From Anaeramoeba flamelloides (taxonomy: Eukaryota; Metamonada; Anaeramoebidae), in the NCBI GenBank assembly GCA_027625915.1, contig JANTQA010000012.1, forward strand, positions 6,036,501 to 6,100,500: a stretch of 64,000 bases of DNA, written 5' to 3'. Shown piece by piece: positions 56,570-64,000 of this stretch. The notes under the pieces are model-generated. The model was given only the letters and a program-made list of their open reading frames with translations, had not been told where the DNA came from and made no database searches. How positions within the stretch are numbered: position 1 is the first letter of the stretch; the number at the start of each line of letters is the position of its first letter. The position numbers and the translations under genes are program-made.

Positions 56570-57202
56570 TTGGAAGTTATAAATAATAAGAATGAAATTA
56601 TGAATAATAATAACAATTATAATAATGATATTAATTTTGATTCAACAAATATTGAAATTAAAGTTTTTACATCAAAATATGAATGGAAAGGGGGTATTTT
56701 TAAATTCCTTAAAAATGATCATATTGAATTAATTACACCAGAAAAAATTTATAAAAGTCAAGATGGTCTAAGTTTCCGATTAATTGACCATCCAACGAGA
56801 AAAAAAGTTTCAAAATTTAAAATAAATAATCAAAATGTTTTAATAAAATTTTCTTCAGAAAATAATAGAAATAAATTTTCAAAAATATTTGAAATCAATT
56901 ATGAATCAAAAAAAACAATATTTATGACCTTAATATTCTGGAGCGCATATCAAGATAAAGAAATTAAAAGAAAAAACTGTACAATTAGCATCGAAGATGA
57001 AGTTTTAATATTTTCCATTGATAATAATAAACCATTAAAAGTGCCTATCCATCCCCAAACTAAGATTTTTTTGAATCCAAACAGACCTCAATTAGTTAAA
57101 ATAGATTTCCCAAATAAAGATTTTTTTATTCTTAACTTTCAAAATAATCTTGAATTAAAAAGATTTGTTGAAATTATTCGATCAATTATCGACTTTTTAT
57201 AA
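51686..57202 (+). CDS. PAS-domain protein with coiled coil and five PH-like modules (frame broken in exon 2)
   Basis: Four exons: 51686-51878, 52061-52129, 52337-52533 and 54516-57202. Exon 1 has the PAS core (SFCVCDEQTKIIDVSNAF), exon 3 its end (WEFQRFTNENFFAKVQICC, then FRVIIQEIENP). PAS domains sense small ligands or mediate pairing. Exon 4 starts in a coiled coil, then has about five modules of 85-95 residues that look like PH domains (seven-strand pattern, then a helix), at about 54758-55021, 55526-55795, 55964-56218, 56642-56908 and 56924-57199, split by Glu/Lys/Asn-rich linkers and a poly-Asn run (56510-56570). Exon 2 fits only if one A is dropped from both the A6 run at 52061 and the A8 run near 52103: in-frame translation otherwise stops. 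This may be sequence error or a real lesion. Corrected length would be about 1047 aa. Exons 1-3 are short, with introns of 182, 207 and 1982 bp. Confidence 0.75.
52534..54515 (+). other. Intron 3 of the PAS-PH gene (2.0 kb)
   Basis: The donor is TTTTA|GTTTGT and the acceptor a long A-run ending AG before TTCAACAG; both are phase 1. It contains a TA microsatellite (54331-54371) and many A-runs. No exon is seen inside. Confidence 0.6.
54331..54371. repeat. (TA)n microsatellite
   Basis: About 40 bp of alternating A and T upstream of the last PAS-PH exon. Confidence 0.95.
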
Positions 57203-58311
57203 AAAATTAAAATTATTTTATTTTTATAAATGAGAAAAAAAAATTAAATTAAATGTTATTTGGATATTTTTATTTAAAAATTTACTTATTGAATTTTTTA
57301 TATTAAAATTTTCATTTTCATTTTCTTTCCTTTGAATTATTTTATTATCTATATCTATCAATTTGTTTAATCTAATAATTTAAACGTTTTAATTATATCA
57401 GAAATCAATGAAGCTAAATAATAAATCTAATAAAATTTTCAAAATTTTTTTTAAATTATATTTATTTTTTGTTAAGTTGAAGTTAATTTGAAACCTTTTA
57501 TCGTAATAAGCCACTAAAAATAATTATTGTATCGAAAAAGAAACTTGAATTAAGAGATTCTAACACCTGTAATAACAATTAAAAAATAATTCTACTTACA
57601 TTTAGATACTTTTACATTTAGTTTTATTAACAAAAAAAAGGCTATATCCTCTTAATTATTTGATTGGTTTTGTAAATAGTTAAAATTTCTTTTTTCATTT
57701 TTATCTTTTTTAAAAAGTATTCATTATTTATTCAAAAACAAAGCCAATTATTTTGAAAAAATTGTTCAAAAATTTTGTAAAAAATTATTTATTTTGAAAT
57801 AGTTTTTTATTATATTTATAAGGAAACAGAAGTAATTAAAGAAAATTTTATCAAATAAAAAAAAAAAAATAAGAAAATTATTCAAATATTGTAATAAAAA
57901 AACTACTAACATTTGTATAGTCAAATTTAAAACCAAAAAGAAACAAACAAAAGAAAATTACATGATTCCAATCACCAACATGTTCCAAAAAAAAAAAAAT
58001 TGTTTAACGAAGATAAAAAATCATTTAACATTTAAAAAAATATATATATTATTTAGTAGATATAAATTTAATAAAGGGAGTAATTTAAATTTGTTGTAAT
58101 TTTTTTTTTTTTTTTTTTTCATTTTATAAGTCTTTATGAATCTGAAGATCTATCTATTTAGTTTTGTTTCTTTAACTCTTTGGTTGAAATTCCCAACAGA
58201 AATAAAAAGATTAATTGGGATCTTTTACTTTCCCTATTACTCTATTTTAAAATAAAAAATTGAATGGTTAAAAAAATGATTATTTAAAGACATAATTTTG
58301 TAGTTATTATA

Positions 58312-58803
58312 TAGAGCAGTGAAAAAAATACCGGACATGAAAAAAATCCCGGACAAGATTATTAATTGTGAATATTAGTAAAATTATTGTGTAATTTCAT
58401 TTATTTACAATCAAATTCCTTTTTTTAAGAATCCAACTTTTTCAATTATAACTCTCCCACTTATTAGAATGATGATTGATGAAATCACACTTGTTCAAAA
58501 CACCATTCAATCAATCAAAAAACAAGAAGAAAAATTATCATTTTCCAAACTCTAGTAAACCTCGATAAAACTCGATTTTTTTTCAAAAAAAGTTGATCAT
58601 CATTAGGCTATCAAACAATTACTCGAGTATTCTAGAGACACCTTACTTTGATGGACTTTAGGTAGGTTTATTACTAATCTCATAAAAAAATTGGTTATTT
58701 ATAATAAGGATTTCATTGAAATTATGCAAAAAATTTTACTAATACTCACTATTAAAAATCTTGTCCGGTATTTTTTTCATGTCCGGTATTTTTTTCCCTA
58801 CTA
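58312..58803. mobile_element. TA-flanked MITE with CCGGACA-bearing ends
   Basis: A 492-bp element whose ends are inverted copies for over 100 bp: left GAAAAAAATACCGGACATGA, then CCCGGACAAG and GTGAATATTAGTAAAATT; right end the complement. Each end carries the CCGGACA unit twice. It is flanked by TA. The middle has a short open stretch (from about 58471) with no known domain. It is likely a non-autonomous Tc1/mariner-type element. Confidence 0.85.
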
Positions 58804-59129
58804 TACAACAATATTAGATTGGGATGTTTTGTTGATGAACATTTTGTTGAGAATTTGACAAGTTTTTGATTAGTCAACTTCTTGTAAAAATTGTAATTGT
58901 CAGATATTAATAAATATTAAAAAAAAAAAATTAAGGCACTATTAATATAAATGAAATTTATTACAAAAGGTTAAGTCGAATTAAAATGGAAAATAATTCG
59001 AATAAACATGAAATAAAGTAATCTATTGAGATAAACAAATCAATTTGGTAATTTTTTTAAACTTTTGGGTTTTAAAATCAGGTATAAATATATTTTAAAT
59101 TAAGATATAAACAATTTTCAAGTCAAAGA

Positions 59130-59430
59130 GTTCCAGTTGTCTGGGTGATTTATATGTATTAAAGGGTTTGAATGGATATTACATAGAAAATATTTATTTT
59201 GCAAATTTGAAATTATTTTTTTACTTTTTTGTTATTTTTTTTTTTTCGATTATTTTATCGCATGTAATTCAAATGTATTTTTTATTTCTTACAAAATCGA
59301 AATTCACTTGATAAAAAATGTGTTATCCTAATGTTCTTGAAAGTGTGAAAATCGTCACAGAGAAATTAGATATGATAACTGTTTATATTTTATTTGATCT
59401 TCAAATAGAAAAACAAAATGAACCTTCTTG
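59130..59430 (+). repeat. Dispersed repeat family E, copy 4
   Basis: AAAGGGTTTGAATGGATATT, TTTATTTTGCAAATTTGAAA, TGTGTTATCCTAATGTTCTT and TTGATCTTCAAATAG match the order in 26300-26640. Confidence 0.65.
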
Positions 59431-60919
59431 TTTTTCTCAATAGTAAAACGAATAATGTGTGTTTTTCATTTTTTAACAAAATCTATTGATTTAAGTGTGT
59501 TACTTCATACATAGTATCAAATATTCTAGGATTGTGAATTATTCTACTTATTTCCTATTTTTTCTTCAAAGCTCAATTTAAAAAAAAAGAATTGATATCT
59601 TAAAAAAAAATTGTACCATTTTGATAGAAAAAAGGTTTAGATATAGGACAGTTTAGTGAAAAAAAATAATATAAGATTTACTTTTGTTTTAATTATTTTT
59701 TCAAACAATATAAACAAGAAAAAAGTGAATTATAAGATATTTTAATAATCTGGCAGATTAAATTATTTGGTATATTTCAACAAGTCTGGTTATTAGGGAT
59801 GTTATATAAATGAAAAAGATTACCTTTCTCACAAAAAAAAAAAAACTCTTATTCGCAAAAATATATCTATTAGGAAAAAATTAACCAATTGCAAATGTGT
59901 AAACATTTACACCAATTTGTCACATTCAGTTATAAAACTCTAAAGTAAACTCTTTTTCAATCAAAGAGGTCAAGTTTGATTGAAGACTTCGAACATTTCC
60001 TATGTGTTTAATTCATTATTCTTCTCAAAATAAATTTTCGATTTTTAGATCAATTTCATTTTTTCTCATTATTTAAATTTTTTTTTTTTTTGTTTTTTGA
60101 TTTTTGATTTTATTTTTGTTTTGTTTTTTTCTTTTTAAAGTTAATATGAAAAAATATCCTTTGAAATTCCAAATTAATTGGCAAAAAAGTTATCCTTTGT
60201 TATTTCGTTTAAAAATAATACATATAATATCAAAACAAATGATTTCTTGCCAACATTTTTAATTTCCTAAAGAAATTGTAAATTTTGCACGAGACATTCC
60301 AATGAAAGGGTCCCAAAATATTTTTTGAAATTTTTTTTTTTTTGAAAATTATGGTTTGTTCGGGTTTTTCTTTCATGATTATCAACTCTAATCGGAAGTT
60401 TATTATTTCTCTTGTTTCTAAACAATCTTCGTTTGGTTGAGACTTAAAAAAAAAGTGAATTTTTCATTTTTGGCTGGGTCCCTTTGTGCGAAATGGAGTT
60501 TGTAAAAAAAAAAATAAACAGTTTAAATCATATTTTTTAATATTTATTTTCAAAAGCATTTCTTTGATAAACCAAAATTGAAGAAATATCGTTTTTTTTT
60601 TCTTTCATATTTTAAAAAAGCCAATCTTGAGTCAATTAATTTACAAAAATTAATAAGTTTGATTAATTTTTTCTTTTTACATTTGAGTAATTGAATTTAT
60701 AATTATAAATTTCAAAAGTATCAAATCGTGTTCAATTGATAATCGAAAATATCTAATATCTTTCTATAAATAAATGGAAATATATGAAGACACGAAGACA
60801 GAATGGTCTAAACAAAGAGATATATAGATACATATCTTGGCCATATCATTATATTCCCCGAATATTTTGTAAAATTTCTAAAAAATTAAAAATTTTCAAA
60901 AAAAAAAAAAAAATTGCTT

Positions 60920-62787
60920 TTAATAATTTGCAACAAATTCAATTGAATTAGCAATCAACAAAGAGCCATCCGATTCCGAATTAAAAGAGCATGAACCTGA
61001 ACAGGATCTACTCGAAATGGGGTTTATATTCAAAACCACCACTGTACCAAAATAGGGTTTTTTTTTTTTTATTGTAATTAATGGATAATCGTTATTCCAT
61101 TTAGCAATAACCTTGCCGCCCTGTGTATTATTTGTTGGTATATGCCTCGTTGTTGATTCGCAGTCAAAGGTGGAAATTCCTTTCATTATGGGGTGTTGTG
61201 CTTGGATAACTTCACCCAAGCCTCGTTTAACATCATTTGCAAAATTGGCCTTTTTCAATGGGATCAACGCCTCATCAATAATCTTTCCTTTGATATCATA
61301 GGCCCCGTTACTTGTTAAATCTAAGGTTCTGAAGGCACATATCACTAGCCCGCCTCCTTGCTTCACAAAGTCAAACAAATGGTCTCCCAATTTTGTGGCG
61401 TCCTTAAACGGCGAGCAGCCTGATCTTAAAAAAATTGAATCGTATCTTTTCATTTCACGCACAGAGGGCGTTCTTTTGGAGGCGTCGATCACAGTTACAT
61501 TATCTAGGCTGATACCTGCACTCGTTATTGAGCTTTTCATATTATTTTCTTGGTCGAGGTTTTTTCGAGTGATCACCATTAAAACACGAATGCCAGACTT
61601 TCTTTTCTTACCCCTCGTTGTTGGCACTCGGATCTTTTTTTTTGATGGATTTTTCCTAACTCAATCGATTGCCTTGCAATTATTCTTGAAGGAATCAATT
61701 TTGTTCCCAAAATTTCATGTAAGTCATCAAAATTCATTAAAGAAATGTCAATTTTCCCCAAAAGATCTTGTAATTCTTTTTTTAATAAAATAATCAATTT
61801 CTTTTTCTTTTTTTTTTTCCTTCTTCTTCTTCTTTTTTCATTGCCTATTTGGTTATTTTGCTTATTGTGAAGAATAATTTTCTTATCAAAAGATTCTGTC
61901 TCGTGTTTTTCTTTTTCTTTATCTTTTTCTTTTTCTTTTTCTTTTTCTTTTTCTTTTTCTTTATTATGTTCTTGAAGAACTTGTTCTTGTTCACTATTGG
62001 AAGTGGTTGAAATTAAAGTTGAAGTTGAGGAAGAAGTTGACAAAGTGGAAGAATAAGTGGAAGAATCATTATCAGACAATTCCAATTTGATTTTATTTTT
62101 GTTTTTCTTTTCTTGTTTTTCTTGTTTGAGCTCATCAACATTTTTGATTAATTTTGTTTTCTTAGTTTGGAGTTGTTTTTTTACTCGATCCTTTCCCCAA
62201 TTAACTAGTGCACGGAACAAATCAATTTCATGAGCAACAAGCTGCCTGTTTGACAAAATTTGAGAGATTGTTTTTCTTCTGAGACCAACAAAGCAATTTG
62301 GTTGTTCGCCAAACACTTGTAATGAATTCTCTTCAAAGAATTCTGCTGCCCTATTTTTTAATTCAATTTCATTAAATTTCAAAGCCTTGTCGAACAATAA
62401 TAAGCAATTGTGTGAAGACAAATTTTTTGACAAATATTCCCCACACAACTCCTTGAGCTCGGGCATTAAGAATTTGTCTGCTGCATATAAGACCTCAATA
62501 ACAATGTCATCATTTAAAGTCACTTTCTTTGTATAAGAAAACTCTAACACAGCTTTAAATGCGAACGGATCAACATCAGGGATGTCAACTTTTGCCCTGT
62601 TTTTGTTTTGGACCTCGATCCAGTTGCCAGAAAAAAACATCGTTTTCCACATTTCTGAAGATACAGCCAGAAGTGTTTTATGGCCGTACATTTCACACCC
62701 TTCTTTTCCGACACAAAATTTGACATCTGCAATTTCAGGGTTGTTAATAAGTGGTTTAAGAGCTTCCTCAATTGGCTTGATTTTCAT
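60920..62787 (-). CDS. BTB-BACK protein with ThuA/GATase-like C-terminal domain (one frameshift)
   Basis: Starts MKIKPIEEALKPL at 62787; an upstream ATG at 62868 is in frame but followed by low-complexity sequence that looks like 5'-UTR. Residues about 20-110 form a BTB/POZ domain (GHKTLLAVSSEMWKTMFF; VLEFSYT; AADKFLMPELKELC), normally a dimer and Cullin-3 adaptor interface. A BACK domain follows (LLFDKALKFNEIELKNRAAE to FRALVNWGKDR). Next is a Ser/Thr and Lys-Glu repeat linker (61910-61960 on the plus strand). After an A9 run (61635-61643) the frame shifts by one: one A is missing there. The second frame gives RVLMVITRKN, YDSIFLRSG and FVKQGGGLVICAFR, a Rossmann-like ThuA/glutamine-amidotransferase-like fold. 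With one A added the protein is about 622 aa. Whether the break is error or a real lesion cannot be told here. No catalytic triad was identified in the C-terminal domain. Confidence 0.8.
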
Positions 62788-64000
62788 TTTTTTATTTAAA
62801 AATAATTGATTGTAAGTTTTTTTTTGTTTTTTTGGAAAAATTAGAAAAAATGAGAGTTTACTTTTCATTATTTTTTTTATTCTCTTAAGGGATGGATCTC
62901 ATTATTGGTTTTTGGATAATTAAAAGTATATTGTAATTGGGTGTAAATGCTATTAATGAAACATTGTTCACATGACTCAATAAAATCTATGTTATTGTAT
63001 CAATAAATTATTTCATTTTTTACAGAAGATCGCTCAAAAAATATTTATTTTGGAATTTTTTTTTTTAATTTACATTTCCAAATCTTAGAAGAGAAAATCA
63101 AACTAGTATTTATTCCAGTGTCTAATAATTTAATAATCCATATTTAGAGCTTCCATAAGTATATATTTTTTTAATTTTTTTATTTTTAAAGATTAACTGA
63201 ATAATCATCAACATAAAAACCCAAAGAAATGATTAGTTTTGTTTCTTTTTTATCAAGATAATTGTAACACCAACATATTTTCAATATGTGGCCAAATTAT
63301 TTATCAAAAGAATCTATAATTAATTATATAATTTTTTATAAAATTGAATTTTTTATATACTAATCTATATTTTGCAACAAATGTAAGAAAGATATTTTTT
63401 TTTGAAAAACAGGCGAAAAAAAAATAATAAAAAATAACCTTTTTTCTAATTTGAATATTTATATTGGTATTTCTAGAAAAAAAAAATCTTTATTTGTGAG
63501 GTAATACTCTATTGGTTATGAATATTATTGGTTTTTTCTCTTTTTTTTTTTTTGTTTTTTTTTGAGGAATAAATGGTTGAGTTTTTTGTTAAAGTCTCAA
63601 AATAATAAAAAATCTATGGGATCCATCGATAAAAGAAATTTAAATTTTCTCTAGATCTTAATTAGCCAGTTATTTTTTTTTATTCAAAACAAATTTATTC
63701 AAAAGATGCTTATATTGTTTTGTGTTATTAGTTTCCAGAGTTTAAAGAAGGTGAAAAAAATAAATGTTTAAAAATTTTGAAATTTTGAAAAAATTCAGTT
63801 TTTAGTAGAGAGTAATTACTTTTAATACTTTTATGACAATTTAAAATTTTGTTTAGCTGTAGTGATCGAAAAAAAAAAATGAATAAAATAACTCAAAAGA
63901 ATTTTTTCGAATTCTTTTTTTTTTTAATTAATTTTAATTCATTGAAGATCCTAACAGTAACAAATAATAATCCACACAATTTCGTTTATTTTTCGACAAC
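62788..64000. other. Upstream region of the BTB gene
   Basis: The near part would be the BTB gene's 5'-UTR and promoter. Repeat F (62880-63230) starts less than 100 bp from the ATG. The rest to the window end is AT-rich with no visible gene. Confidence 0.5.
62880..63230 (+). repeat. Dispersed repeat F, partner of 22150-22480
   Basis: AGTATATTGTAATTGGGTGT, AAATGCTATTAATGAA, CAATAAATTATTTC and AAAAACCCAAAGAAATGATT correspond in order to 22150-22480. Confidence 0.5.

Larger units (their letters stand above)
57203..60919. other. Convergent spacer between PAS-PH and BTB genes
   Basis: The two flanking genes end towards each other. It contains a TA-flanked MITE (58312-58803) and repeat family E (59130-59430). 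The remaining sequence is AT-rich with no coding potential that I can see. Confidence 0.55.

Noticed and set aside
61395..61793. 132-codon open frame on the plus strand across the BTB gene
   Set aside because: It is a shadow of the minus-strand coding sequence. The minus strand carries the BTB, BACK and ThuA-like motifs.
62788..62868. Upstream in-frame ATG (62868) as start of the BTB protein
   Set aside because: The extra 27 residues are Phe/Lys-rich and derive from A- and T-runs; the BTB fold begins soon after the ATG at 62787, and a donor-like ATGAAAA|GTAAAC sits at the upstream ATG, so use of it cannot be fully excluded.
1..64000. CRISPR array, operons or ribosome binding sites
   Set aside because: The sequence is eukaryotic with spliced genes, and no regular repeat-spacer array was seen.
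1..64000. tRNA or rRNA genes
   Set aside because: I looked for the T-loop GTTCRA and A/B-box patterns and for GC-richer rRNA blocks; nothing convincing was found by eye. A tRNAscan run would settle it.

Overview
The window is a very AT-rich piece (by eye about four fifths A+T) of a eukaryotic nuclear genome with GT-AG introns, standard stop codons, long homopolymer runs, poly-Asn and Lys/Glu-rich protein tracts and dense decayed repeats. The gene set (Rab GTPase, RhoGAP, BTB-BACK protein, PAS protein with PH-like repeats, acid-sphingomyelinase-like phosphodiesterase, ribosomal protein eS24) fits a free-living amoeboid protist. An Anaeramoeba-like organism is a reasonable guess from the BTB/PAS/Rab/RhoGAP mix, but that is inference.

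Six genes can be assembled by hand. (1) 13115-1732, minus: RhoGAP protein with a FAM13-like coiled-coil tail, six exons, 571 aa. (2) 16449-26060, plus: secreted acid-sphingomyelinase-like phosphodiesterase, four exons, 437 aa. (3) 29158-45715, plus: Rab GTPase, seven exons including 13-nt and 16-nt micro-exons, 200 aa, ending Gly-Gly-Cys-Cys. (4) 48457-49123, plus: ribosomal protein eS24, two exons, 143 aa. (5) 51686-57202, plus: PAS domain, coiled coil and about five PH-like modules, four exons, about 1047 aa, reading frame broken in A-runs of exon 2. (6) 62787-60920, minus: BTB-BACK protein with a ThuA/GATase-like C-terminal domain, about 622 aa, with one frameshift in an A9 run. For genes 1-4 the exon lengths sum to multiples of three and every junction keeps phase, so these models are strong.

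Introns fall into two classes: ten of 90-235 bp, and eight of about 2.0-8.5 kb that together fill about 35 kb of the 64 kb. The long introns and the spaces between genes are made almost wholly of decayed dispersed repeats: non-LTR retrotransposon 3' ends, TA-flanked MITEs, snapback elements, a long palindromic element with a 12-bp satellite, and clusters of tandem hairpins found at three loci. Several of these look undescribed.

Region by region: 1-13.1 kb RhoGAP/FAM13 gene; 13.1-16.4 kb divergent spacer; 16.4-26.1 kb phosphodiesterase; 26.1-29.2 kb spacer; 29.2-45.7 kb Rab; 45.7-48.5 kb spacer with the palindromic element; 48.5-49.1 kb eS24; 51.7-57.2 kb PAS-PH protein; 57.2-60.9 kb convergent spacer; 60.9-62.8 kb BTB protein. 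The genes do not form a pathway. Rab, RhoGAP and PH-like proteins are generic membrane-trafficking, cytoskeleton and signalling components.
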